Shown piece after piece: positions 42,995 through 51,794 of a stretch of 64,000 bases of DNA (positions within the stretch are counted from its first letter, which is position 1; every line of letters begins with the position of its first letter). Under the pieces are notes generated by a model that ran no database searches, had not been told where the DNA came from, and saw only the letters and a program-made list of their open reading frames with translations. The position numbers were made by a program, and so were the translations under genes. The DNA comes from Flavobacterium sp. WV_118_3. Lineage in GTDB: Bacteria; Bacteroidota; Bacteroidia; Flavobacteriales; Flavobacteriaceae. Location of the stretch: contig NZ_CP156060.1 in assembly GCF_039778605.1 (NCBI RefSeq), positions 417,501 through 481,500 on the forward strand, written 5' to 3'.

Positions 42995-43822
42995 ATGCTG
43001 GAACATGTAAAGAATATATTGGGATTTCGGCTGATCGACACCAAAAGCATCGATTTTTCGGTGTTCGATCTGCTCGTCCTGATCTTTGCTTTTATGTTCA
43101 CCGGGATTATACTGCGGATTATCTTCCGGATTATAATCAAAAAAATACCCGAACAGGATAAAAATAAATTTGTAGGCGTATTTCAGTTTTTTAAGTATAT
43201 CGCCTACATATTTGTGGTGATGTTCACGCTGCATGCTTCCGGTGTCAATATGAACGTTTTCTTAACGGCTTCGGCAGCGTTGTTTGTTGGAATCGGACTG
43301 GCGTTACAAACCTTTTTTCAGGATATTATTTCCGGAATTTTGATGATATTGGATCAGTCGTTACATGTGGGCGATGTTATCGAAGTGGATGGAAAAGTCG
43401 GAAAAGTAACCGAAATCCGTTTGCGTACCACCCGGGCTGTAACCCGTAACGACAGGGTTATGATTATTCCGAACCATCAGTTTATGAGTGAAACGCTTTT
43501 TAACTGGACACAAAATAACAGTACGAACCGCGAACAGGTAACTGTTGGTGTAGCCTATGGCAGCGATGTGCAACTGGTTAAAAAATTACTGGAAGACTGT
43601 GTTCGGGAAACGGAAGGGGTAGTGGTTGATGAAGGAATTACCGTCCTTTTTCAGGATTTTGGCGATTCGTCTCTGGATTTTGCCGTGAGTTTTTCGGTTA
43701 GCGATGGCATGAAAAGTCCTAAGATCCAAAGTGAAATCCGATTTAAAATTGATGCTGTTTTCCGACAACATAATATTAGCATACCATTCCCGCAACGGGA
43801 AATTACAATCCTGAACCGCTAA
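42995..43822 (+). CDS. Small mechanosensitive ion channel (MscS family)
   Basis: A 275-residue channel with three membrane helices (VFDLLVLIFAFMFTGIILRIIFRI, FFKYIAYIFVVMFTLHASGVN, FLTASAALFVGIGLALQTFFQD, the last being the pore-lining TM3 with Gly/Ala packing), then a cytoplasmic beta domain (LHVGDVIEVDGKVGKVTEIRLRTT) and a vestibule ending. It opens on osmotic downshock. It follows the ABC permease by 8 bp and may be cotranscribed. Confidence 0.92.
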   Translation: MLEHVKNILGFRLIDTKSIDFSVFDLLVLIFAFMFTGIILRIIFRIIIKKIPEQDKNKFVGVFQFFKYIAYIFVVMFTLHASGVNMNVFLTASAALFVGIGLALQTFFQDIISGILMILDQSLHVGDVIEVDGKVGKVTEIRLRTTRAVTRNDRVMIIPNHQFMSETLFNWTQNNSTNREQVTVGVAYGSDVQLVKKLLEDCVRETEGVVVDEGITVLFQDFGDSSLDFAVSFSVSDGMKSPKIQSEIRFKIDAVFRQHNISIPFPQREITILNR

Positions 43823-43918
43823 ATTGTTTTTTTGGAACAGGAGTTTAGCATAAACTTCACAAACTTTGTTTTGCTTTTTGTTATTTTAGCAAACGATAAC
43901 TTTCAAATACGGTCGATA

Positions 43919-45082
43919 ATGCCCAAAATACTAATCATAGAAGACGAAGCAGCCATCAGAAGAGTCTTGTCCAAAATACTTTCAGAAGAAAACGATACTT
44001 ACAAAGTAGAAGAAGCGGAAGATGGATTACAGGGATTGGAAAAAATCAAAAATGAAGATTACGATCTGGTACTGTGCGATATTAAAATGCCGAAAATGGA
44101 TGGAGAAGAAGTACTGGAAGCCGTAAAAAAAATAAAACCCGAAATCCCAATGGTGATGATCTCCGGTCATGGCGATTTGGAAACGGCTGTAAATACCATG
44201 CGTTTGGGCGCTTTCGATTATATCTCCAAACCACCCGATTTAAACCGTTTATTAAATACGGTTCGCAATGCTTTGGATCGTAAAAAACTCGTGATCGAAA
44301 ATAAAATACTGAAGAAAAAAGTCAGTAAAAATTATGAAATGGTCGGAAATAGCGATGCAATCAATCAGATTAAAGACATGATCGATAAAGTTGCGCCTAC
44401 TGAAGCCAGAGTATTGATCACCGGACCAAACGGAACCGGTAAGGAACTTGTGGCGCATCAGTTACACGAAAAAAGCGAGCGTTCAACTGCACCGCTAATC
44501 GAAGTGAACTGTGCCGCCATTCCGTCGGAATTGATCGAAAGTGAATTGTTTGGTCATGTTAAAGGCGCTTTTACATCGGCGGTTAAAGATCGCGCCGGAA
44601 AGTTTGAAGCAGCCGATAAAGGAACAATCTTCCTGGATGAGATCGGAGATATGAGTTTGTCGGCTCAGGCTAAAGTATTACGGGCGTTACAGGAAAATAT
44701 GATCACAAGAGTTGGCGCGGATAAAGATATCAAAGTGGATGTACGTGTTGTAGCCGCCACCAATAAAGATCTGAAAAAGGAAATTGAAGAAGGACGTTTC
44801 CGTGAAGATTTATACCATCGTTTGGCGGTTATTTTGATCAAGGTACCGGCATTAAACGATCGACGTGAAGATATTCCGTTATTGGTGACACATTTCGCCG
44901 AAAAAATAGCTTCCGAACAGGGAAGTACCTGTAAAAAGTTTTCGGCTCAGGCGATTAAACTATTACAGGAATACGATTGGACCGGGAATATCCGGGAACT
45001 TCGAAATGTAATCGAACGATTGATCATATTGGGAGGCGCTGAGATTTCTGAAAATGACGTAAAAATGTTTGCAAGTAAATAA
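43919..45082 (+). CDS. Sigma-54-type response regulator lacking a DNA-binding domain
   Basis: A 387-residue protein: receiver domain (phospho-acceptor Asp54 in VLCDIKMPKMDG), then an AAA+ sigma-54 activation domain with Walker A GPNGTGKE (169-176), GAFTSA loop (216-221, classic GAFTGA) and Walker B GTIFLDE (235-241). It ends at RNVIERLIILGGAEISENDVKMFASK (the R-finger region and a short tail) without the Fis-type helix-turn-helix seen in NtrC. It could activate from solution like FlgR or CtcC. Start at ATG 43919 (MPKILIIEDE) chosen over an upstream codon because the receiver domain begins there. No histidine kinase adjoins it. Confidence 0.9.
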   Translation: MPKILIIEDEAAIRRVLSKILSEENDTYKVEEAEDGLQGLEKIKNEDYDLVLCDIKMPKMDGEEVLEAVKKIKPEIPMVMISGHGDLETAVNTMRLGAFDYISKPPDLNRLLNTVRNALDRKKLVIENKILKKKVSKNYEMVGNSDAINQIKDMIDKVAPTEARVLITGPNGTGKELVAHQLHEKSERSTAPLIEVNCAAIPSELIESELFGHVKGAFTSAVKDRAGKFEAADKGTIFLDEIGDMSLSAQAKVLRALQENMITRVGADKDIKVDVRVVAATNKDLKKEIEEGRFREDLYHRLAVILIKVPALNDRREDIPLLVTHFAEKIASEQGSTCKKFSAQAIKLLQEYDWTGNIRELRNVIERLIILGGAEISENDVKMFASK

Positions 45083-45124
45083 TATAAAAGACAGGGAAAC
45101 CGGTTCTTTTTTAGGGATTATTAT

Positions 45125-45775
45125 ATGAAATTAAAAAAAATAGACGAAAAACTGGCGCAGGCTTTGGTGGAAAACGGTATTACCGAGCCTAACGAAATCC
45201 AGAAGGAGTGTTTCGGAACGTTGAAAAGTGGTGCCGATGCAGTGGTGATCATGCCGGATAATGGTGGGAAATCCACAACAATTGTATATACCGTAATTCA
45301 GAAACTGGAAAAAGCAGAAGGCGAATCCACACGGGCGATGGTTATCGTGAAAGACAAAGAAGAAGTGTTGAAAATGGTCGATTTGTTCCGTAAACTCGGA
45401 AATTACCATAACCTTCGTGTTTTTGGAGCGCACGACAAAGGGGATATCGATTACGATAAAAACCAGATTTCATTGGGCGTGGATATTTTGGTTGGGACAC
45501 CCCATAAAATAAACGCAATGTTTTCTTCGGCCGGATTTAACATTAACACGGTAAAGTTATTTATCGTGGATGATGCCGACGAAATATTCCGTTTGCGTCA
45601 GGATGCGATAATTTTGCGATTGTCGAATAGTATCGAAAAAACGCAACGGGTGTTTTTTGCACATGCCTTGACGGAACGTGTCGAAGCATTGGCCGACAAG
45701 ACCATGATCGAACCGTATTTATTCGGGTTGGAGGAATACGGAGAAGAAGCCGAAGACGAAAATCTATATATCTAA
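45125..45775 (+). CDS. Degenerate single-domain DEAD-box-like protein
   Basis: A 216-residue protein resembling only the first RecA-like domain of DEAD-box helicases: a Q-motif-like start (ITEPNEIQKECF), PDNGGKST at residues 44-51 where motif I AxxGxGKT should be, VGTPHKI (motif Ib-like GTP), VDDADE (148-153) for DEAD, and FAHALT for SAT. There is no second RecA domain, so helicase activity is unlikely. It may bind RNA or regulate a real helicase. It is not a recent frameshift product, because the C-terminus is a clean acidic tail and the next gene has its own leader. Confidence 0.75.
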   Translation: MKLKKIDEKLAQALVENGITEPNEIQKECFGTLKSGADAVVIMPDNGGKSTTIVYTVIQKLEKAEGESTRAMVIVKDKEEVLKMVDLFRKLGNYHNLRVFGAHDKGDIDYDKNQISLGVDILVGTPHKINAMFSSAGFNINTVKLFIVDDADEIFRLRQDAIILRLSNSIEKTQRVFFAHALTERVEALADKTMIEPYLFGLEEYGEEAEDENLYI

Positions 45776-45781
45776 ACTGAT

Positions 45782-45807
45782 AAAAAGCCGGTAGTTACCG
45801 GCTTTTT
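45782..45807 (+). terminator. Terminator
   Basis: Perfect 12-bp stem AAAAAGCCGGTA/TACCGGCTTTTT with 2-base loop, 6 bp after the DEAD-box-like stop. Confidence 0.85.
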
Positions 45808-45896
45808 ATTTCCAAAAACTTACAGGAAATTCCACACGAACTGTCTAATAAAAAACTATCTTTGCGCCTTAAAATTAAAAGGCATACAACCATACC

Positions 45897-47528
45897 ATGA
45901 TTACAGTTAACGATATTTCGGTGCAGTTTGGAGGTACAACATTATTTAGTGATGTGACTTTCGCCATCAATGAAAATGACAAAATCGCCTTAATGGGGAA
46001 AAACGGAGCGGGTAAATCGACTTTGTTAAAGATTATTGCTGGTGTAAATAAACCGTCTACTGGAGCGATATCGGCACCAAAAGAAGCCGTGATAGCCTAT
46101 TTGCCACAGCATTTGCTAACAAAGGATGACGCAACAGTTTTTGAAGAAACCTCAAAAGCATTTGCCGCGATTTTTGCAATGAAAACCGAAATCGATGACC
46201 TGAATGAGCAACTGACCGTTCGTACCGATTACGAAAGTGATGAGTATATGAAGTTGATCGAAAGGGTTTCGGAAGTAAGCGAAAAATTCTATTCGATCGA
46301 AGAGGTGAATTATGAAGCGGAAGTTGAAAAAGTATTAAAAGGATTGGGGTTTGTTCGCGAGGATTTTAACCGTCCGACATCCGAATTTAGTGGTGGATGG
46401 CGTATGCGAATCGAACTGGCTAAAATATTATTACAAAAACCGGATTTAATTCTGTTGGATGAGCCAACCAACCACATGGATATCGAAAGTATTCAATGGT
46501 TGGAAGATTTCTTGATCAATTCGGCTAAAGCGGTAATGGTTATTTCCCACGACCGTGCTTTTGTCGACAATATCACCAATCGTACAATCGAAGTAACGAT
46601 GGGACGTATTTACGATTATAAAGCCAAATATTCTGATTATCTGGAGTTGCGTAAAGACCGACGAATTCACCAGCAAAAGGCTTACGATGAGCAACAAAAA
46701 ATGATTGCCGAAACGCAGGAATTTATCGATCGTTTTAAAGGGACCTATTCCAAAACCTTACAGGTACAGTCGCGGGTAAAAATGCTTGAAAAACTGGAAC
46801 TGGTTGAAGTGGATGAAGTGGATACTTCGGCATTACGCCTGAAATTCCCACCGTCGCCACGTTCGGGGCAATATCCGGTTGTAGTGGAAGAACTTTCAAA
46901 ATCGTATGGTGATCATGTGGTGTTTAAAAATGCCGGTATGGTGATCGAACGCGGACAGAAAGTAGCCTTTGTAGGAAAGAACGGAGAAGGAAAATCGACG
47001 ATGATCAAAGCTATTATGAAGGAGATCGATTTCGAAGGAAAACTGGAAGTGGGACACAATGTGAAAGTGGGGTATTTCGCTCAGAATCAGGCGTCGTTAT
47101 TAGATGAGAATCTAACGGTTTTTGAAACAATCGATCATATCGCGGTAGGAGATATCCGTACCAAAATCAAAGATTTATTAGGGGCTTTTATGTTTAGCGG
47201 TGATAATACCACGAAAAAAGTAAAAGTATTATCCGGAGGTGAAAAAACACGTTTGGCGATGATCAAGTTATTATTGGAGCCGGTTAACGTATTGATTCTG
47301 GATGAGCCAACAAACCACCTGGATATGAAAACCAAAGATATCATCAAGGATGCCTTAAAAGATTTCGACGGAACCTTGATTCTGGTGTCCCACGACAGGG
47401 ACTTTTTGGACGGATTGGCAACCAAAGTATTTGAGTTTGGAAACAAACGTGTACGGGAGCATTTCGAAGATATCAAAGGATTCCTGGAATTTAAGAAAAT
47501 GGAAAACCTTAGGGAAATTGAAAAATAA
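45897..47528 (+). CDS. ABC-F family ATPase
   Basis: A 543-residue cytosolic protein with two ABC cassettes: Walker A GKNGAGKST (N) and GKNGEGKST (C), signatures FSGGWRMRIELAKILLQ and LSGGEKTRLAMIKLLLE, Walker B LLDEPTNHMD and ILDEPTNHLD, and no membrane domain. A linker of about 70 residues (KDRRIHQQKAYDEQQKM...RVKMLEKLELVEV) is the P-site-tRNA interaction motif type of ribosome-associated ABC-F proteins. It probably aids translation or antibiotic relief at the ribosome; which type cannot be told. Confidence 0.9.
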   Translation: MITVNDISVQFGGTTLFSDVTFAINENDKIALMGKNGAGKSTLLKIIAGVNKPSTGAISAPKEAVIAYLPQHLLTKDDATVFEETSKAFAAIFAMKTEIDDLNEQLTVRTDYESDEYMKLIERVSEVSEKFYSIEEVNYEAEVEKVLKGLGFVREDFNRPTSEFSGGWRMRIELAKILLQKPDLILLDEPTNHMDIESIQWLEDFLINSAKAVMVISHDRAFVDNITNRTIEVTMGRIYDYKAKYSDYLELRKDRRIHQQKAYDEQQKMIAETQEFIDRFKGTYSKTLQVQSRVKMLEKLELVEVDEVDTSALRLKFPPSPRSGQYPVVVEELSKSYGDHVVFKNAGMVIERGQKVAFVGKNGEGKSTMIKAIMKEIDFEGKLEVGHNVKVGYFAQNQASLLDENLTVFETIDHIAVGDIRTKIKDLLGAFMFSGDNTTKKVKVLSGGEKTRLAMIKLLLEPVNVLILDEPTNHLDMKTKDIIKDALKDFDGTLILVSHDRDFLDGLATKVFEFGNKRVREHFEDIKGFLEFKKMENLREIEK

Positions 47529-47530
47529 AA

Positions 47531-47554
47531 AAAGAGCGGTAGATACCGCTCTTT
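47531..47554 (+). terminator. Terminator after the ABC-F gene
   Basis: Perfect 11-bp stem AAAGAGCGGTA/TACCGCTCTTT with 2-base loop and a T run, 3 bp after the stop. Confidence 0.85.
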
Positions 47555-47574
47555 TTTTATTTTGTTACAATTCC

Positions 47575-47589
47575 ACACCTGTCAGGTGT
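47575..47589. repeat. Shortened REP-like palindrome
   Basis: ACACCTG-t-CAGGTGT: the outer arms of the full 33-bp palindrome joined directly, as if the inner part (ACAGGTTTnnnAAACCTG) had been lost by recombination between the CCTG motifs. Confidence 0.7.
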
Positions 47590-47610
47590 TTTATCAGGGA
47601 CTCATTTTAT

Positions 47611-48765
47611 TCATCCCGAAAGTACGGCTTTGCGTTTAAAATACAGTGCTACATAGGAAGCAATTCCGCAAATCACGGCAATTAGAACCATATTCCGGAT
47701 CGCACTTACCGTTTGGGATAAATCACCATTCTCGATAATCAGAATACGAAACGCTTTTAAGAAATGCGTAAGCGGAATGACATCGGCGACACATTGTACC
47801 CAAAATGGCATCTGACTTAGCGGCCATGTAAAGCCACTCAAAATAAAGCTTGGTGTGGCAATGACCATTAGGATTTCGGTGGCTTTAAGCTGGTTCGGAA
47901 TCAGGATACTGACCAAAATACCGATAAAGCAAACCGCGATCACAAAAATACCGGCTACAAAAGTAAGTGGTCCTAAATTATCGAAAAACGGAATACGGAA
48001 CCATAGGGTAAACAACCAGTATAAAATCCATAAACCAAAACTCATAATCAGATACGGAACAATTTTTATCGTGATCAGTTTTACTAAAGACGGACATTTT
48101 TGTACCAATTCTTTAAACGTTCCGTTTTCATATTCCGATGCAAACGATAAGGCGAGTCCCAACAATAATACCTGTTGTAAAACCGTAGCCAAAACACCTG
48201 GCCATAAGAAATACATATAGTTGGTACTGCGGTTGTATTTTTTGATAAACGTGGTGCGGAATGGCTCGTATTGCGTCATCACGAGGCTTTCCGGAGTCCC
48301 TTGTTTGCGTAATGTTTCAATTTGTACACCGGCTTTCAGGGTGCCGAGGCAAACCTGTAAAGCGGTTGAGGCATAATTGGCCGTAAGTACGTTGGAAGTA
48401 TTGACTATCGTGACGATTTCAGGATACTTTTTGGTCAGTACCATTTTTTCAAAACCTTTGGGGATTAATACCACACAGGTGGCTTCCTTGTCGATCGCAA
48501 TTTGGGATAAATTCTTCTGATCATATAAGGTCGCGGCGATGTTCAGTACTTCGTTATCCTGAAACATCTGTATCGCCTTGGCGCTCATTTCACTGCGATC
48601 TTCGTCTACAACCACGATGGGTAAATCGGTTACTTTTCCTTTGCCGTATACATAACCCAGCAAGATACCATAGAGCAATGGTGCTCCGATAAATAATAAA
48701 CGGAGGACTTTGTTCTGCCAGAAAAAGCGAAATTCTCTTTTTATCAGTGATCCGAAATTTTCCAT
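47611..48765 (-). CDS. ABC-2 type efflux permease (YhhJ/YbhR-like)
   Basis: A 384-residue permease. An N-terminal membrane helix (VLRLLFIGAPLLYGILLGYVY), an extracytoplasmic domain of about 150 residues and five C-terminal helices including LVKLITIKIVPYLIMSFGLWILYWLF and LIPNQLKATEILMVIATPSFILSGFTWPL match ABC2_membrane_3 drug exporters. It ends the operon marR-tolC-hlyD-permease and follows hlyD by 4 bp. No ATPase is encoded in this operon, so a shared subunit from elsewhere would be needed. Confidence 0.86.
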   Translation of the reverse strand: MENFGSLIKREFRFFWQNKVLRLLFIGAPLLYGILLGYVYGKGKVTDLPIVVVDEDRSEMSAKAIQMFQDNEVLNIAATLYDQKNLSQIAIDKEATCVVLIPKGFEKMVLTKKYPEIVTIVNTSNVLTANYASTALQVCLGTLKAGVQIETLRKQGTPESLVMTQYEPFRTTFIKKYNRSTNYMYFLWPGVLATVLQQVLLLGLALSFASEYENGTFKELVQKCPSLVKLITIKIVPYLIMSFGLWILYWLFTLWFRIPFFDNLGPLTFVAGIFVIAVCFIGILVSILIPNQLKATEILMVIATPSFILSGFTWPLSQMPFWVQCVADVIPLTHFLKAFRILIIENGDLSQTVSAIRNMVLIAVICGIASYVALYFKRKAVLSG

Positions 48766-48769
48766 AGGC

Positions 48770-49723
48770 TTATAGTGCTAAAGTGACGGTGGTTTTGGTA
48801 ATCAGGTCTTTGGATGCATTGGTGTCGATAGGCGTGATTTTGATCTCAAACAAACTTTCCTGCATTTCATAATCCGGGTAGGCGGTTGCAATGTTTCCGT
48901 AGGCTCCCAATTGTTTGATCGTGGTCACTTTGCCTTTAAAATCCTGCTTTTTATACGGTACATAAACGGATAATTCCTGTCCTTTTTTGACTTTATCCAA
49001 TTGGCTTTCCGGTAGTGTAAATCGGAAATACAACGAATTGTCAACATAACCGTTAAACAAGGTATAACCGGGTAATGCCAATTCACCTACACTCAATGTG
49101 ATTGTCTCGATACTCATATCCTGTGGTGCGATGACATACCGCTCTTTATCGGCGGTTTCTACTTCTTTGAGTGCACCCAAAGCACGATCCTGTTGTCCTA
49201 GAGCCATGGTTTGTTGTTCGATTCGTGCCCCTTTTTTGGCATCGTCCAGTTCGGCTTGTACGGCTATATATTGGGATTGTGCGCCCTGGTATTTGGCAAA
49301 AGCTTCGTCATAGGTTTGTTGGGAAACCAGTGAGTCTTTTAGCATATTGCTCAATCTACGAATGGATTTTTGGGCAAAATCATATTGTTCTTTCAGGGCT
49401 TTTTGCTTAGCTTCCAATTGTTTGATCTGGTTATCTGTCGCGCCTTTAACGGCCATATTGTATTGCGCTTTAGCCGAAATAACGGCACCTTCGGCCTGAC
49501 TTTTTTTAGCGTCAACTTCCGGGATATCCAGTATGGCCAACGTATCGCCTTTATGAACCAGGTCGCCTTCTTTGACAAATATTTTGACAAGCTTACCCGG
49601 AACTTTGCTCACAACGGCAATCTGTTCTTTTTCGACCTTCCCTTGTATCTTTTTGTCGTTTTCGGGCTTATTACATCCAATAAGTAAGGAAACTGAGGCT
49701 AGTAGCGTAAGTGTATGTTTCAT
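48770..49723 (-). CDS. HlyD-family periplasmic adaptor lipoprotein
   Basis: A 317-residue membrane-fusion protein with lipobox LLIGC (Cys17). Biotinyl-lipoyl half GKLVKIFVKEGDLVHKGDTLAILDIPEV, a long coiled coil (about 75-160, AEGAVISAKAQYNMAVKGATDNQIKQLEAKQKALKEQYDFAQKSIRRLSNML, described by position), then the second lipoyl half and beta-barrel. It links the permease to TolC. It lies 10 bp after tolC. Confidence 0.9.
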   Translation of the reverse strand: MKHTLTLLASVSLLIGCNKPENDKKIQGKVEKEQIAVVSKVPGKLVKIFVKEGDLVHKGDTLAILDIPEVDAKKSQAEGAVISAKAQYNMAVKGATDNQIKQLEAKQKALKEQYDFAQKSIRRLSNMLKDSLVSQQTYDEAFAKYQGAQSQYIAVQAELDDAKKGARIEQQTMALGQQDRALGALKEVETADKERYVIAPQDMSIETITLSVGELALPGYTLFNGYVDNSLYFRFTLPESQLDKVKKGQELSVYVPYKKQDFKGKVTTIKQLGAYGNIATAYPDYEMQESLFEIKITPIDTNASKDLITKTTVTLAL

Positions 49724-49733
49724 AATGCTGGTT

Positions 49734-51110
49734 TTATTTGGATAAATAATTGGTAAGTTCGCCGGTTGCGATCACGGTTTCGATGGCCGACAGACGTTGT
49801 TCGATTAAAGTACTGACTTTATTTAATGAAGCTTTATACATATCGTTTTCGGCTTCCAGACGTTCGGAAATATTGATAAGCCCTTCTTTGTATTGTTTGA
49901 TAGCCAGATTCAGGTTGTTTCGGGCTACTTTTTCCTGTTGATCGGCGATTTCCGTTTTCTGATTCAAAACGGTATAATTGGCATAATTGTTTTCCAATAA
50001 CAATTGTAACTTTTCTTTGGTATCGTCAATTTGATTTTGAACCTGTTCGATGTTGATTTTCGCTTCGTGAACCTTGTGTTTTCGTTCGAAACCACTAAAA
50101 ATTTCCCATTTTAAAGCCGCACCAATAATCCAGTTCTGACTAATGGTAAGTTCGTTCAAGCCTAAATTTAGCGGTTGACCGAATATCGGAAGCGGCGGTG
50201 TGGTCGCATTCGCATCAAATAAACTGGAATAGGTAACGCCTCCAAATGCGCCTAAAGTCGGTAGGAAGGTTCCTTTTTCTTTTTTCAGGGCATATTCATA
50301 TGCCGATTTAAACGATTCGAGTGCTTTGATTTCCTGCTTGTTGTCAGCTGTCAGATTTTGACTGATCAAATACGGAGCCAGTTGGTACTGTACGTTTTTG
50401 ATTTCTTCATTTGAATAACCGGTCAGGTAACTTATTTTTTTGAGTACGACTTTGCGTTTTCCTTCCATTTCGATTCTTTTGGACGAAAGTTCCAGTGTGG
50501 CCAGTTTTATTTTATCCCGATCATACGGGATAGCCAATCCTTGTTCAATAGCTTTTGTTACGCGTAAAGTCTCAGCATTTAAACGTTTCTCGCTGTCGTT
50601 GATCAGGCGTTCGACTTCGTCCAGAAGTGCCAGCTGATCAAAAGTGTTAATCACGTCTTTTACGATACCGTCTTTTTCCGATTCCGTTAAGTAGGCGGTT
50701 CCGATCGCTTTTTGTTCGATCGCTTTCGCACCGTTTGGAATCTGAAGTCCACTAAAGAGTACTGTTTTGGCCATAACACCGCCATGAAAAATATTTCCGT
50801 AGTTGTCAAAGGAAGTCTTACCATCCAATAACGGATAATTGGCAACCGTAACCGTAGGTAAATCGATGGTCATCCGGTTGTCGAAATATAGATACATCGC
50901 CGTAGCTTCTACCGTTGGGATGTATTTATTCCAGATACTCTTTTTTTGCAGATTTAGTTTTTCGATTTCCAGTTCTTTGTTTTTTACCGAACTGCTCTTT
51001 GCCAATGCTTTTTGTATCGCATCGTCCAGTGAAGCCGAAACCGCTATCTGCGAATAGCCTTCCGCCAGACAAAAGAGTGAAATCAAAGAGAGTAGTACGT
51101 GTTTTTTCAT
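49734..51110 (-). CDS. TolC family outer-membrane efflux protein
   Basis: A 458-residue protein with a signal peptide (SLFCLAEGYSQ) and two OEP repeats of coiled-coil helices (SASLDDAIQKALAKSSSVKNKELEIEKLNLQKKSIWNKYIPTVEATAMYLYF, described by position; LAIKQYKEGLINISERLEAENDMYKASLNKV). The motif YKEGLINISERLEAE in the second half is characteristic. It forms the outer-membrane channel of the tripartite pump. It starts 1 bp after the marR stop. Confidence 0.92.
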   Translation of the reverse strand: MKKHVLLSLISLFCLAEGYSQIAVSASLDDAIQKALAKSSSVKNKELEIEKLNLQKKSIWNKYIPTVEATAMYLYFDNRMTIDLPTVTVANYPLLDGKTSFDNYGNIFHGGVMAKTVLFSGLQIPNGAKAIEQKAIGTAYLTESEKDGIVKDVINTFDQLALLDEVERLINDSEKRLNAETLRVTKAIEQGLAIPYDRDKIKLATLELSSKRIEMEGKRKVVLKKISYLTGYSNEEIKNVQYQLAPYLISQNLTADNKQEIKALESFKSAYEYALKKEKGTFLPTLGAFGGVTYSSLFDANATTPPLPIFGQPLNLGLNELTISQNWIIGAALKWEIFSGFERKHKVHEAKINIEQVQNQIDDTKEKLQLLLENNYANYTVLNQKTEIADQQEKVARNNLNLAIKQYKEGLINISERLEAENDMYKASLNKVSTLIEQRLSAIETVIATGELTNYLSK

Positions 51111-51111
51111 T

Positions 51112-51558
51112 TTATTTTTTTGTTTCCAGGTTATTATAAATCCGAATAAAAGTATCTCTTACCAATTGAATAACTTCCGGATCGATATCGCGTACGGCAG
51201 TAGAAACAGTCTGATCGACTACTTGCATCGCGCCTTCTTCCAGCGACCGACCTTGTTCGGTTAGGTAAATCAGGTTCAGACGGCGGTCTTTTTTGTCCGG
51301 ACGGCGTTCGGCTAAGCCTTCTTTTTCCAAATGATCGATTAAACGGGTGATACTGGGTTTGTCGCGATAGGTTTCATCGGCCAGCACTTGTTGGGAACAA
51401 CCGTCTTTTTTCCATAAAACGGCCAAAATTGACCATTGTTCTTTGGTTAAGTTGATGCCATTGGCTTTAAACTGGTTTAATAAAGCACGATTGAAGGCCG
51501 ACGGAATGCGACCCGATAGTAAGTTATATAAATTCTCCGTAGTAAAAATGGTTTCCAT
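51112..51558 (-). CDS. MarR family transcriptional regulator
   Basis: A 148-residue winged-helix dimer. GINLTKEQWSILAVLWKKDGCSQQVLADETYRDKPSITRLIDHLEKEGLAERRPDKKDRRLNLIYLTEQG contains the MarR HTH and wing (described by position 35-100). First gene of the efflux operon. A palindrome lies directly upstream, so autorepression relieved by a drug-like ligand is likely. Confidence 0.93.
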   Translation of the reverse strand: METIFTTENLYNLLSGRIPSAFNRALLNQFKANGINLTKEQWSILAVLWKKDGCSQQVLADETYRDKPSITRLIDHLEKEGLAERRPDKKDRRLNLIYLTEQGRSLEEGAMQVVDQTVSTAVRDIDPEVIQLVRDTFIRIYNNLETKK

Positions 51559-51565
51559 AACAATG

Positions 51566-51589
51566 GTTGTTTAAACAACTACAAAAATA
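51566..51589 (-). promoter_or_regulatory. MarR operator palindrome and -7 box
   Basis: Perfect 14-bp palindrome GTTGTTTAAACAAC (51566-51579), 8 bp before the marR start, next to a minus-strand -7 box TATTTTTG (51582-51589). The operator sits on the transcription start, fitting autorepression. No clear -33. Confidence 0.6.
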
Positions 51590-51794
51590 AGAACTCCAAT
51601 GCAGATGACACTACTTTTGTTGAGATTAACAAATTTTTATCAGAAAGAGTTCCTTATAAATGTAAGAATTATTTTTGTAAATAACTGTATTCCAATATTA
51701 ATTTTTGTTTATACTGTTAGCAGATTACAAAAAAAATATCCGTAGACAACAACGGGTATTGGTATAGTGTAACGATTTAACAAAAGAAAAATGT

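Noticed and set aside
45125..45775. Frameshifted full-length helicase
   Set aside because: No second RecA domain in any frame downstream before the terminator.
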